Notes: generated by a model from the letters alone, not told the origin. DNA of 15,301 nt from DASSNR01 sp036278935 (GCA_036278935.1 DASUKA010000027.1:1-15301); one strand, 5' to 3'. Positions 1-7,709 are shown, numbered from the stretch's first letter. Translations and numbers: made by a program.

Positions 1-1
1 C

Positions 2-529
2 ATCTGGAGCTGTAATGTTACGATCCCGAAAAGCTCAACGGCAGGCACCTGGAGGGTACACCGCTTATGGATCTGGGATGCCGCGAACAACATGAGGACT
101 CTGCGCGACAGCGATCTCGTGGCGGCCGGAGAGCCCACGGACGTCGCGGTGCTCGACGCGGCCGCGGACTCCACGGCGCCGGTCCTGACGGCGTTCTCCA
201 TCGCGCCGGACACCGTGCATCTGAATGCCGACTTGCATCAGATCACCTTCACCGCGTCGGTCGAGGACGTCGGCTCCGGTGTCGGGTATGTGCTTGCCTT
301 TGCCGGGCCACGCGGGGCAGACGGGGGGAGCGGATGCGGGCTTCAGCGTGTGAGCGGCACCGCGGCAGAAGGCACGTACAGCTGCGCGATGGTGCTGCCG
401 GATACGGCCATCCTCGGCGAGTGGGACGCGGAGGTGTCGCTGCGCGATGTGACCGGCAACGATCGCGAGTATGGCCTCCCGCAGCTCGACTCCGCGGGGT
501 TTAAGAGGAGCGTGATCGTGCAGCGGTGA
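2..529 (+). CDS. Ig-like repeat secreted/surface protein, 3' end only (5' truncated by window)
   Basis: The frame is open from the first bases of the window, so the ATG at 92 is internal. About 175 C-terminal residues are visible. They hold the end of one beta-sandwich repeat (residues 1-50) and one full repeat (about 56-174). Both share the pattern Ser-Cys, then Pro, Gly-x-Trp, Asp, Asn, seen at Trp2-Ser-Cys4 with Trp17 and again at Tyr126-Ser-Cys128 with Trp141. The full repeat opens with DSTAPVLTAFSIAP and carries a second Cys (112) that could pair with Cys128. I recognise this as the Ig-like repeat found in multi-domain extracellular bacterial proteins, usually ending each unit with a GTW...DaaGN motif. 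Any enzymatic domain or signal peptide lies upstream of the window. Its role is unknown; adhesion or structural display is only a guess. The protein ends directly after the repeat, with no visible sorting signal. Confidence 0.75.
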   Translation: MWSCNVTIPKSSTAGTWRVHRLWIWDAANNMRTLRDSDLVAAGEPTDVAVLDAAADSTAPVLTAFSIAPDTVHLNADLHQITFTASVEDVGSGVGYVLAFAGPRGADGGSGCGLQRVSGTAAEGTYSCAMVLPDTAILGEWDAEVSLRDVTGNDREYGLPQLDSAGFKRSVIVQR

Positions 530-551
530 TCGCGCGGAACTGACCGCGCGA
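530..551 (+). terminator. GC hairpin directly after the Ig-like gene
   Basis: A perfect 8-bp stem (TCGCGCGG with CCGCGCGA) encloses the loop AACTGA, starting one base after the stop codon at 529. No T-run follows, so it is not a classical intrinsic terminator. It could act as a terminator in a GC-rich genome or as a 3'-end stabiliser. The rest of the gap to 715 shows no gene, no convincing promoter and no other structure that I can support. Confidence 0.4.
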
Positions 552-715
552 GCGGAAGGGGTCGCACTAACCATCCGCGCGTGTCCACCCAGTACCTTGC
601 CTTGCGCTATGCATCGCAGCAGGATTCCCATCACGCCGGATGCGGCAGGACGTTTCAGCTGCGACCATCCGGCTCCGCCCGCCCGGGCGCGTCGGTTCCC
701 TCAGCCCACTGGCTC

Positions 716-2107
716 ATGACCCTCCCCCGCAGATCACGCGCCTTCTTCACGGCGCTCGGGGCGGTGCTGCTCGGCGCGGCCGTCGTTCCGCCGCTCGCCG
801 CGCAGACCGTGCCGAAGATCCCCTTCGAGAAGTACACGCTCTCCAACGGGCTCGAGGTGATCCTCATTCCGGATCACTCGACGCCGGTCGTGGCGGTCGA
901 TACCTGGTACCACGTGGGCTCGGCGGATGAACAGATCGGGCGCACCGGCTTCGCGCATCTCTTCGAGCACATCATGTTCATGGGCTCCGAGCACGTCCCG
1001 GTGGGAAAATTCGATAACTGGCTCGAGGCGGCGGGTGCGAGCAACAACGGCTCCACCACGCAGGACCGCACCAACTATTACGAGTGGATGCCCTCGAACG
1101 CGCTTCCGCTCGCGCTCTGGCTGGATGCCGATCGCATGGGATTCCTACTCCCCACCATGGACAAGGCCAAGGTGGACCTGCAGCGCAATGTCGTGAAGAA
1201 CGAGCGGCGGCAACGCGTGGACAACGTGCCCTACGGGCGCGCGGATGAAACCATCCTGGCCGCGCTCTTTCCCAAGGGGCATCCCTACCACCACGATGTG
1301 ATCGGCTCCATGGCCGATCTCTCCGCGGCCTCGCTGGCGGATGTGCAGCACTTCTTCCGCACCTACTACGCGCCCAACAACGCGACGCTCGCCATCGCGG
1401 GCGACTTCAATAACGATTCGGTGAAGACGTGGGTGGAGCGCTACTTCGCCCGCATCCCGCGCGACTCGGAGGCGCCGCCGCGTCCCACCGTGCCACACTT
1501 CACCATTCAGCGCGACACCTTTCTCGTGCTGCAGGATCGCGTGCAGCTTCCGCGGCTCTACGAGAGCTGGCACTCGGTGAAGGCGTTCGCCGGCGACGAT
1601 GCGGCGCTCGACATCCTCGCCTACGTGCTCGCGGGCGGCAAGAACTCGCGGCTCTACAAGAGTCTCGTCTACGACGCGCAGGTGGCGCAGAACGTAAGAG
1701 CGTCCCAGCGCAGCATGCGGCTGGATGGATTCTTCCAGATCATGGTGAGCCCCAAGCCGGGACAGGCGCCCTCGCACCTGGCGGCGCTCGTGCAGCAGGA
1801 GATCGCCAAGGTTATCGCGAAGGGCATCACGCCGCGCGAGCTGGCGCGAGCGCAGCACACGATTCTCGCCGGGCAGATCGACAACCTGGCGTCGGTGCTC
1901 GGGAAGGCCGACCAGCTCAACTACTACAACTACTTCGTTGGCACGCCTGACTACGTGCAACAGGATGCCGAGCGCTATGCGAAGGTGACCACCGCCGATG
2001 TGCAACGCGTGGCCCGCACCTACCTCGGCGCCCACAAGGTGGTGCTCACCGTCGTGCCCAGGGGGAAGACGAAGATGATGGTCACCGCCGCGGGAGGTGC
2101 GCGATGA
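716..2107 (+). CDS. M16B zinc metallopeptidase, catalytic (HXXEH) subunit, secreted
   Basis: A predicted 463-residue insulinase-family (M16) peptidase, the length usual for one M16B subunit. The inverted zinc motif HLFEH is at residues 81-85 and the third ligand is probably Glu163 in NVVKNERR. The C-terminal half (about 210-445) is the second M16 domain with the GGKNSRLY signature near 307-314. I chose the ATG at 716 because it gives a standard signal peptide: Arg-rich start, hydrophobic stretch at about 10-24 and Ala-rich cleavage region ending LAAQ near residue 30. A GTG at 581 would add 45 residues that hide this signal; no Shine-Dalgarno is obvious at 716. The stop overlaps the next ATG (ATGA), so the two M16 genes are translationally coupled. 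Family knowledge: M16B enzymes degrade peptides inside a clamshell formed by two subunits. Its own Arg/Tyr substrate pair is replaced (Val318, Gln325), which fits dependence on the neighbour. The in vivo substrate is unknown; the periplasm is inferred. Confidence 0.93.
   Translation: MTLPRRSRAFFTALGAVLLGAAVVPPLAAQTVPKIPFEKYTLSNGLEVILIPDHSTPVVAVDTWYHVGSADEQIGRTGFAHLFEHIMFMGSEHVPVGKFDNWLEAAGASNNGSTTQDRTNYYEWMPSNALPLALWLDADRMGFLLPTMDKAKVDLQRNVVKNERRQRVDNVPYGRADETILAALFPKGHPYHHDVIGSMADLSAASLADVQHFFRTYYAPNNATLAIAGDFNNDSVKTWVERYFARIPRDSEAPPRPTVPHFTIQRDTFLVLQDRVQLPRLYESWHSVKAFAGDDAALDILAYVLAGGKNSRLYKSLVYDAQVAQNVRASQRSMRLDGFFQIMVSPKPGQAPSHLAALVQQEIAKVIAKGITPRELARAQHTILAGQIDNLASVLGKADQLNYYNYFVGTPDYVQQDAERYAKVTTADVQRVARTYLGAHKVVLTVVPRGKTKMMVTAAGGAR
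2093..2098 (+). promoter_or_regulatory. Ribosome binding site for the second M16 gene
   Basis: GGAGGT lies 5 bases before the ATG at 2104, inside the end of the first M16 gene. It supports the overlapping ATGA start and strong independent initiation of the second subunit. Confidence 0.75.
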
Positions 2108-3570
2108 GCCGCGTACGCTCCCTCACCCGTTCGACGCTCGCCGCCGCGGCGCTCGCCGCGGCAGTGGTGAGCGGCTGCACCTCGTCGCCGTCCGGTGCGC
2201 CTCCCGATCTCACGCATCCGCCGGAGCTCGGGCCGCCGCCCTCGGTCAAGCTGCCACCGGTCGTCAAGCGCACGCTCGACAACGGGCTCACCCTCATGGT
2301 CGTGGAGCAGCATGAGCTGCCAGTGGCGGATTTCCTTCTCGTCGTCCACACGGGCGGTGAGGCGGATCCGGCCGATCGCGGAGGGCTTGCCTCACTCACC
2401 GCTGACATGCTGGACGAGGGAACCACCACGCGCAGCGCGTTGCAGATCGCCGATCAGGCGGCCTATCTGGGCGTGGACATAGGCACGCGAAGCGGATGGG
2501 ATGAGTCCATGGTCACGCTGCACACGACCACGGCGCAGATGGACAGCGCGCTCGCCCTTTTCGGTGACGTGGCGCTCCATCCCGCCTTCCCCGATGCCGA
2601 TCTGGCGCGCGTGCGGAAGGATCGCCTCACAGCGCTTCTCCAGCTCAAGGACCGCGGGCCGGCAATTGCCGATCGGGCGTTCGCGGCAATCGTCTACGGA
2701 CCGCACAACCCGTATGGGCACCCGCTCACCGGGACGGACCGCTCGATCTCCGCGATCAGCCGGGCCGATCTACAGCACTTCTACCAGATGTACTACCGGC
2801 CCAACAACGCCACGCTGATCGTGGTGGGGGATGTGCAGCCCGACGACATCGAGCGCCGCGCGAAGCAACTGTTCGGCACGTGGACGCGACAGACGGTCCC
2901 CGCCACGACATACGGGCAGACGCCCGCGCGGACGGCGAGACGGATCTACCTGATCGACAAGCCCGGAGCCGCGCAGTCATCGTTCCGCATCGGCGATGTA
3001 GGCGTTGCGCGCTCCACGCCGGACTACTTTCCCATCGAGGTGATGAACACGATCCTCGGCGGCTCCTTCAGCAGCCGGCTGAATCAGAACCTGCGCGAGA
3101 CGCACGGCTATACGTACGGTGCGGGCTCCGGCTTCTCGATGCGCCATGAGGCGGGACCGTTCACGGCGCGCGCCGAGGTAGTGGCGGCGAAAACGGATTC
3201 AGCGCTGGTGCAGTTCCTCAAGGAGCTGCGCGGGATTCGCGATACGGTCTCGACGGCGGAGCTCTCGCGGGCCAAGCATCTGCTGGAGCTGCAGCTCCCC
3301 GGACAGTTCGAGACCACGGGCGACATTGCGCGGCAGCTCGTCCCCATGGTGCTGTACGATCTGCCGGGGGATTTCTATGATCGCTATGTGGCGCACGTGG
3401 AGGCGGTGACGCAGGCGGATGTGCAGCGCGTGGCGCGCGAGGACATCAAGCCGGACTCGATGGACGTTGTGATCGTGGGCGATCGCACGTTGGTGGAGCC
3501 GGGGCTGGAAGCGCTCCACGTAGGGCCGCTCGAGATGCGCGGGCTCAACGGGCAGGCGGTGCACCCGTAG
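2104..3570 (+). CDS. M16B peptidase-like, non-catalytic partner subunit, predicted lipoprotein
   Basis: A 488-residue M16-family protein. A signal peptide ends in the lipobox VSGC (Cys25), followed by a Pro-rich linker (about 28-52), so it is probably membrane-anchored in the cell envelope. The zinc motif is destroyed: aligned with HLFEH of the upstream gene, this protein reads SLTAD (residues 97-101), losing both His and the Glu. The C-terminal domain keeps the sequence SSRLNQNLRETHGYTYGAG (about 323-341), with Arg331 and Tyr338 as candidates for the Arg/Tyr pair that characterises substrate-binding alpha-type subunits, as in mitochondrial processing peptidase and heterodimeric bacterial M16B enzymes. 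Together with the upstream gene it should form one active heterodimer. The 4-base overlap and the GGAGGT Shine-Dalgarno support 1:1 synthesis. The lipid anchor would tether the complex, since the partner has a plain signal peptide. An independent scaffold role is a less likely alternative. Confidence 0.92.
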   Translation: MSRVRSLTRSTLAAAALAAAVVSGCTSSPSGAPPDLTHPPELGPPPSVKLPPVVKRTLDNGLTLMVVEQHELPVADFLLVVHTGGEADPADRGGLASLTADMLDEGTTTRSALQIADQAAYLGVDIGTRSGWDESMVTLHTTTAQMDSALALFGDVALHPAFPDADLARVRKDRLTALLQLKDRGPAIADRAFAAIVYGPHNPYGHPLTGTDRSISAISRADLQHFYQMYYRPNNATLIVVGDVQPDDIERRAKQLFGTWTRQTVPATTYGQTPARTARRIYLIDKPGAAQSSFRIGDVGVARSTPDYFPIEVMNTILGGSFSSRLNQNLRETHGYTYGAGSGFSMRHEAGPFTARAEVVAAKTDSALVQFLKELRGIRDTVSTAELSRAKHLLELQLPGQFETTGDIARQLVPMVLYDLPGDFYDRYVAHVEAVTQADVQRVAREDIKPDSMDVVIVGDRTLVEPGLEALHVGPLEMRGLNGQAVHP

Positions 3571-3630
3571 CCGGGTGGGCAGAGCGATCGGCATTCGGAT
3601 GAGCGGGCTGTGCGCGCCGGGTGAGCCACT

Positions 3631-4173
3631 ATGAGCGAGACTCCTGGTCGCGTCGTGGTCACGCCCGCGCGGCCGGCGGATGTCGATCGCGTGGCGCCGC
3701 TCTTCGACGCGTATCGGCAGTTCTACGGCGCAGCGCCGGACCTCGGCGCCGCGCGCGCATTCCTGTCGGAGCGGTTGGCCCGTGGCGAATCCGTCGTCCT
3801 GATCGCGGCTGTCGAGCCGCCGCACGGGGAAGGGGAGATCGTAGCGGCCGGCTTCACGCAGCTCTATCCCTCGTTCTCGTCGCTGGCGCTCGCGCCGACC
3901 GTCGTGCTCAACGACCTGTTCGTCGCGCCGGAGCGGCGTGGGATGGGCGTCGCGCGGCGTCTCATCGAGGCAGTGGTGGCGCACGCCCGGAGCACGGGCG
4001 CGGTGCGGATCGAGCTCGCCACGCAGCACACGAATTCTCGTGCGCTGCGGCTCTACGAGCGATTGGGCTTCGTGCGCGACACGGAGTTCGTGCACTTGAG
4101 TGTGGCGGTCACGTCGCGTACCGATGTGGCGGGTTCCCGCGAAGCGCCTACGAAGACGACGGACGATCGCTGA
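3631..4173 (+). CDS. GNAT-family N-acetyltransferase
   Basis: A 180-residue single-domain GNAT protein, predicted cytosolic, transferring an acetyl group from acetyl-CoA to an amine. The acetyl-CoA pyrophosphate loop is RRGMGVA (residues 102-108), preceded by the beta-4 strand VVLNDLFV. The C-terminal signature NSRALRLYERLGF (135-147) closes the fold. The N-terminal segment with FYGA...FLSERLARGES (about 31-54) is typical of small-molecule or aminoglycoside-like GNATs, but the substrate cannot be told from sequence. The last 18 residues (163-180) are polar and probably disordered. It lies 60 bases after the M16 pair on the same strand, so it may be transcribed with it; no strong Shine-Dalgarno is visible before the ATG. 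It ends 43 bases before the shared hairpin at 4217-4239. Confidence 0.85.
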   Translation: MSETPGRVVVTPARPADVDRVAPLFDAYRQFYGAAPDLGAARAFLSERLARGESVVLIAAVEPPHGEGEIVAAGFTQLYPSFSSLALAPTVVLNDLFVAPERRGMGVARRLIEAVVAHARSTGAVRIELATQHTNSRALRLYERLGFVRDTEFVHLSVAVTSRTDVAGSREAPTKTTDDR

Positions 4174-4216
4174 CGCGGCGCGGATGATGGGACCCGGATC
4201 TCCTGAGGGGAATCCT

Positions 4217-4239
4217 GCGGTAGGCAGAACGCCTACCGC
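4217..4239. terminator. Perfect hairpin between convergent genes, likely bidirectional terminator
   Basis: A perfect 9-bp stem, GCGGTAGGC with GCCTACCGC, flanks the 5-base loop AGAAC. It lies 43 bases after the stop of the plus-strand GNAT gene, and its right arm contains the TAG stop codon (4233-4235) of the minus-strand propeller gene. No T-tract follows on either strand. Its position between two converging genes makes transcription termination for both sides the simplest reading. Confidence 0.6.
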
Positions 4240-7200
4240 CCCCCTCCGCCCATCCCCCGCGCGCTCACGATCACGTTCGGGACATTCTTCTGTCGTAGCA
4301 TCGCGTTGAACCCCCCGAGCTCCTTCGAGAACAGCGTGTTCAGCGCGGCGAGCTGCGTGCCGAGCTCCTGGTGGAGCAGTTGCCGCACCTGCTCCTCCTG
4401 GTCGGTCGGCCGGTAGTCATTGCTGCCGATCTCGTCGGCCAGATAGCCGAGCTTCGAGATGAGCTTGGACGCGAAGCGCACGCCGTCCTGGCCGTGTCCG
4501 GTGAGGCGCAGATCGACGAGGTTCATCTCGAGGTTCACGAGATGCTGCTCGAGCGTATCGGCAGCCTGCTTCACCGCGTTGTCCTCCACCACCTTCTGGA
4601 GCGCAGCGAGCTGTACGCGGGCGGTCTCGATGCGGTGCACGGCGTCGGCCGCCGCGTTCAGGTCATCGCGGAGGGCCAAGAGCGCGCGCATCTGCTGGGC
4701 GATCTCCGCCTCGCTCCCACCGGAGTGGGGGTCCTTCAGCACGACGAGCGGCTGCGTCTCTTCCACGCCGCCGGCGTCGAGCTTCACCGTGTAGGTACCT
4801 GGCGGCGCGAGGATGCGGAGGATGCGTGTGCCTGGGGCTTCGCGCCCTGTGGGGCCCACCGCCATGTAGTCGGCGTACATCGGCGGCGTATAGAGGCGCA
4901 CCTCCTTCGATGGTGCGTAGAGGAGGTCCCAGTAGATGCGGTTGATGCCCGACGAGTCCGTGCCCGTGAGCGTGCGCACCACCTGTCCGTGCGCATCGAC
5001 GATCGTCAGCTTCACGCCGCCCTTCACCGGGGTCTTGAGGTAGTAATCGATCGCCGCGCCGTACTTCGGATTCTCCCCCGTGGTGGGGTCGTCGTACGTG
5101 GTGGACGGCGCCGTGATCGGGCGGAAGCGGTAGGCTGAGTGCACGGTGAAGAGATGGACATTCTTCGCCAGCACGGCCGGGGTGAGCTGTTGCAGCGCCC
5201 CGATGTCATCCATGATCCAGAACCCGCGCCCGTACGTGGAGATCACGAGGTCGTCGAAATGCTCCTGCACGACGATCCCGGAGACGGGCGCATGCGGGAG
5301 ATCGTTCTGCAGCGGCTGCCAGTGGTCGCCCTCATCGAACGACACGTAGATCCCGTTCTCCGTTCCCACATACAGCATCCCGCGGCGCTTCGGGTCCTCG
5401 GTGATGACCTGCACGTAGCTCAGCATGCTCCTGGGAATTCCGTTGGTGATCTTCGTCCACGTCTTCCCGTAGTCGCGCGTCCTGTAGATGTACGGATCGC
5501 GGTCGTTCATCTGGTGGAAGTCCACCGTGAGGTACGCGGTCCCAGCGGCGTAGCGCGACGGGGCGATGCTGCGCACCGAGCCCCAGGGTGGCAGGTCGGG
5601 GATGTTCTTCGTGAGGTTTGTCCACGTCTTCCCATCGTCCCGCGTGAGCTGCACGAGCCCGTCATTCGTCCCCACCCAGATGAGCCCTCTGGTCACCGGC
5701 GACTCGGCAATCGCGTAGACGACACCCGCGTACTCCACGCCGATATTGTCTGGGGTGAGTCCGCCGGAGCTCCCCATGCGGCTCGTATCGTCCAGCGTGA
5801 GGTCGGGGGAGATGATCTGCCACGACTGCCCGCCGTCCTGCGTGCGGTGCACGTACTGGCTCCCCACGTAGATGGTGTTGTGATCGTGCGGGGAGATCTC
5901 GAGTGGGGAATCCCACACAAAGCGGTACTTGACGCCCTTCGCTGGCCCGTTGGATTCGTCAGGCCACACCTCCACATTGCGGAACTGGCGCCGCGCCTCG
6001 TCAAAGCGCACAACGATTCCGCCCACCATGCCGGAGCCCGACGCGGTGGACCAGATGATGTTCGAGTTGGTGGGGTCGGGTGTCGCCCATCCGCTCTCGC
6101 CGCCGCCCACCGAGTGCCACATCCCGCGCGAGATCCCCGCGCCGCGCCCGCCCATCACACGCGAGTTGGACGGACCACGGTACGACGGTTCGTCCTGCTT
6201 GTTGCCGAGCACATTGTAGGGGATCTCGTTATCCACGGTGACGTGATAGATCTGCGCGTTGAGGAGACGCTGGCGGTACCATGTCTTCCCGCGGTTCTGT
6301 GTGATGGAGAGCCCCTGGTCGTGCACGACGATCTGCCGGTTTGCGTTGGTGGGGTCGATCCAGATGTCGTGATGGTCGCCGCCGGGCGCCTGGCCGCGCG
6401 GGACGACGGTGAGCGTCCGCCCGCCGTCGATCGTCTTCGCGTACGACGAGGTGAGGAAGTACGCCTCGTCGGGGTCATCGGGCGCGACGGCCATGCGCGA
6501 GTAGTAGTGCGCGCGCCCCATCGCGTTGCGATCATGGGACATCAACTGCCAGTGCTCGCCGCCGTCGTCCGTGCGCCAGAGCTCGCCGCTGTCGGTAGGT
6601 TTTCCGTTCCACGGGATGCCGTCGCCCGTCTCGATGAGCGCGTACACGCGATCGGGGTTGGACGCCGCGATCGCCACGGCCACCTTGCCCACCGGCCTGG
6701 TCGGGAGCCCATGCCCGGTGAGGCGATGCCACGTGGCGCCTTCATCGTGAGAGACGAAGAGCCCGCTCCCCGCGCCGCCGCTCGTGCGTCCCCAGGTGTG
6801 GATCACGAGCTGCCACATCCCGGCGAACAGGGTGCGCGGGTTCTTCGGATCCATGGCCAGGTCGGAGCAGCCGGTGTTCTCGTCCACGAAGAGCACCTTC
6901 GTCCACGTCTTCCCCCCGTCCGTCGTGCGGAAGACACCGCGCTCGGGCTGCGGTCCGTATGCTGTGCCCAGCGCGCAGACGAGCACGATGTTCGGATCGC
7001 GTGGATCGATGACCATGCGCGGAATGCGTCCGGTCTTCTCCAGCCCCATGAGCGTCCACGTCTTCCCCGCATCCATCGACTTGTACACGCCCTGTCCGAT
7101 GGAGATGTGCGAGCGGATGAACCCCTCGCCGGTGCCGGCCCAGACGATGTTCGGGTCGGATGCCGCAATCGCGAGCGAGCCGATCGACTGCACGGGCTCG

Positions 7201-7469
7201 TCGTCGAACATGGGCTTCCAGTTCACACCGCCGTCGGTGGTCTTCCACACGCCGCCCGAGGCCGCGCCCACGTAATAGGTCTGCGGATCGCCGGGGATGC
7301 CGACGGCGGCGTCAAAGCGGTTGCCTTCGGGGCCGATAGTGCGCCAGTGCAGCGTGCTGTAGACGCGCGGCGGGATGGGGAGCGGCGCGGCGGGCCGCTT
7401 CTGGGCGCCGAGGAGCGCGGGCGCAGCGAGGAGAACGATGGCGGCCGCGAGTCGTCGAGTGCAGAGCAT
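4233..7469 (-). CDS. Secreted Asp-box beta-propeller protein (VPS10/sortilin-like, 'glycosyl hydrolase' family), complete
   Basis: A 1078-residue exported protein. The signal peptide is residues 1-22 (hydrophobic core after MLCTRR, ending LLGAQ). Eleven Asp-boxes (S/T-x-D-x-G-x-x-W or close variants) are seen near residues 77, 131, 182, 240, 300, 346, 390, 543, 609, 664 and 710, indicating one or two beta-propellers as in VPS10/sortilin and sialidase-like proteins. A segment YHVTVDNEIPYNVLGNKQD (409-427) is shared with the paralogue at the right edge. Residues about 817-910 look like a FlgD/Ig-like sandwich (GGVKLTIVDAHG, then APPGTYTVKLDAGG). Residues about 915-1060 are helical and Gln/Leu-rich, followed by a Gly-rich end. 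Such proteins are often annotated glycosyl hydrolases, but I see no proven catalytic set, so binding or an unknown hydrolysis is equally possible. The start at 7469 is set by the GAGGT Shine-Dalgarno and by the promoter just upstream; an in-frame ATG at 7538 lies upstream of that promoter. Confidence 0.93.
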   Translation of the reverse strand: MLCTRRLAAAIVLLAAPALLGAQKRPAAPLPIPPRVYSTLHWRTIGPEGNRFDAAVGIPGDPQTYYVGAASGGVWKTTDGGVNWKPMFDDEPVQSIGSLAIAASDPNIVWAGTGEGFIRSHISIGQGVYKSMDAGKTWTLMGLEKTGRIPRMVIDPRDPNIVLVCALGTAYGPQPERGVFRTTDGGKTWTKVLFVDENTGCSDLAMDPKNPRTLFAGMWQLVIHTWGRTSGGAGSGLFVSHDEGATWHRLTGHGLPTRPVGKVAVAIAASNPDRVYALIETGDGIPWNGKPTDSGELWRTDDGGEHWQLMSHDRNAMGRAHYYSRMAVAPDDPDEAYFLTSSYAKTIDGGRTLTVVPRGQAPGGDHHDIWIDPTNANRQIVVHDQGLSITQNRGKTWYRQRLLNAQIYHVTVDNEIPYNVLGNKQDEPSYRGPSNSRVMGGRGAGISRGMWHSVGGGESGWATPDPTNSNIIWSTASGSGMVGGIVVRFDEARRQFRNVEVWPDESNGPAKGVKYRFVWDSPLEISPHDHNTIYVGSQYVHRTQDGGQSWQIISPDLTLDDTSRMGSSGGLTPDNIGVEYAGVVYAIAESPVTRGLIWVGTNDGLVQLTRDDGKTWTNLTKNIPDLPPWGSVRSIAPSRYAAGTAYLTVDFHQMNDRDPYIYRTRDYGKTWTKITNGIPRSMLSYVQVITEDPKRRGMLYVGTENGIYVSFDEGDHWQPLQNDLPHAPVSGIVVQEHFDDLVISTYGRGFWIMDDIGALQQLTPAVLAKNVHLFTVHSAYRFRPITAPSTTYDDPTTGENPKYGAAIDYYLKTPVKGGVKLTIVDAHGQVVRTLTGTDSSGINRIYWDLLYAPSKEVRLYTPPMYADYMAVGPTGREAPGTRILRILAPPGTYTVKLDAGGVEETQPLVVLKDPHSGGSEAEIAQQMRALLALRDDLNAAADAVHRIETARVQLAALQKVVEDNAVKQAADTLEQHLVNLEMNLVDLRLTGHGQDGVRFASKLISKLGYLADEIGSNDYRPTDQEEQVRQLLHQELGTQLAALNTLFSKELGGFNAMLRQKNVPNVIVSARGMGGGGR

Positions 7470-7473
7470 GGGG

Positions 7474-7478
7474 ACCTC
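7474..7478 (-). promoter_or_regulatory. Ribosome binding site deciding the propeller gene start
   Basis: On the minus strand GAGGT is followed by CCCC and then the ATG at 7469, a spacing of 4 bases. This supports the start that gives a clean signal peptide rather than the upstream ATG at 7538. Confidence 0.65.
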
Positions 7479-7494
7479 GGGGTTGGTCGCGGCT

Positions 7495-7523
7495 ATTGTA
7501 TCCCGAAGCGGCAGGGGTGTCAA
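7495..7523 (-). promoter_or_regulatory. Near-consensus sigma-70-type promoter for the propeller gene
   Basis: Read on the minus strand: -35 TTGACA (7523-7518), a 17-base spacer and -10 TACAAT (7500-7495). That is 6/6 and 5/6 matches to the housekeeping consensus with optimal spacing. Transcription should begin near 7488, leaving a leader of about 19 bases with the GAGGT site. The promoter lies downstream of the alternative ATG at 7538, so that longer start is unlikely. No operator was identified; strong constitutive expression is inferred. Confidence 0.8.
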
Positions 7524-7610
7524 AGACGCGGATCGCATCGTCTACATCAGTGGTCGTTCTTTCATGGCGATGAGCCTCCGCCACATGCGCGCCGAGCGCA
7601 TCCACACGCA

Positions 7611-7640
7611 TTCGCCTTCACGCGGTCGCCGGACTATGAT
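7611..7640 (+). promoter_or_regulatory. Candidate promoter of the glycan operon
   Basis: A good -10 element, TATGAT (7635-7640), is preceded at 18 bases by a weak -35, TTCGCC (7611-7616). It lies in the 240-base divergent gap between the propeller gene and the glycosyltransferase gene. It would give a leader of about 60 bases before the ATG at 7710. The -35 matches consensus at only 3 of 6 positions, so an activator or another sigma factor may be involved. Confidence 0.4.
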
Positions 7641-7659
7641 TACCGTTGGCCAGCCTCTT

Positions 7660-7679
7660 CCTGCCGGGCTCACGGCAGG
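7660..7679 (+). other. Leader hairpin before the glycosyltransferase gene
   Basis: A perfect 7-bp inverted repeat, CCTGCCG with CGGCAGG, has the 6-base loop GGCTCA. It falls between the candidate promoter (7611-7640) and the ATG at 7710, so it would be in the mRNA leader. It could be a regulatory stem or a dyad protein-binding site. No T-run follows, so termination is less likely. Confidence 0.4.
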
Positions 7680-7709
7680 CACTCTCCGCCACTCACCGTT
7701 CCCGCCGCG

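Noticed and set aside
581..715. Longer GTG start for the catalytic M16 gene
   Set aside because: It would add 45 polar residues ahead of a clean signal peptide that starts at 716.
3571..3630. CCGGGTG direct repeat between the M16 pair and the GNAT gene
   Set aside because: Two copies of a 7-base GC-rich word are expected by chance at this composition.
3199..4095. Minus-strand 298-codon frame across the second M16 and GNAT genes
   Set aside because: His/Arg-rich antisense translation crossing two recognised genes.
5139..7709. Plus-strand frame open for over 850 codons upstream of and in frame with the glycosyltransferase
   Set aside because: It is antisense to the well-supported propeller gene, its residues are Arg/His/Val-rich with no recognisable domain, and G/C third positions explain the lack of stops. 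The glycosyltransferase fold begins only after 7710.
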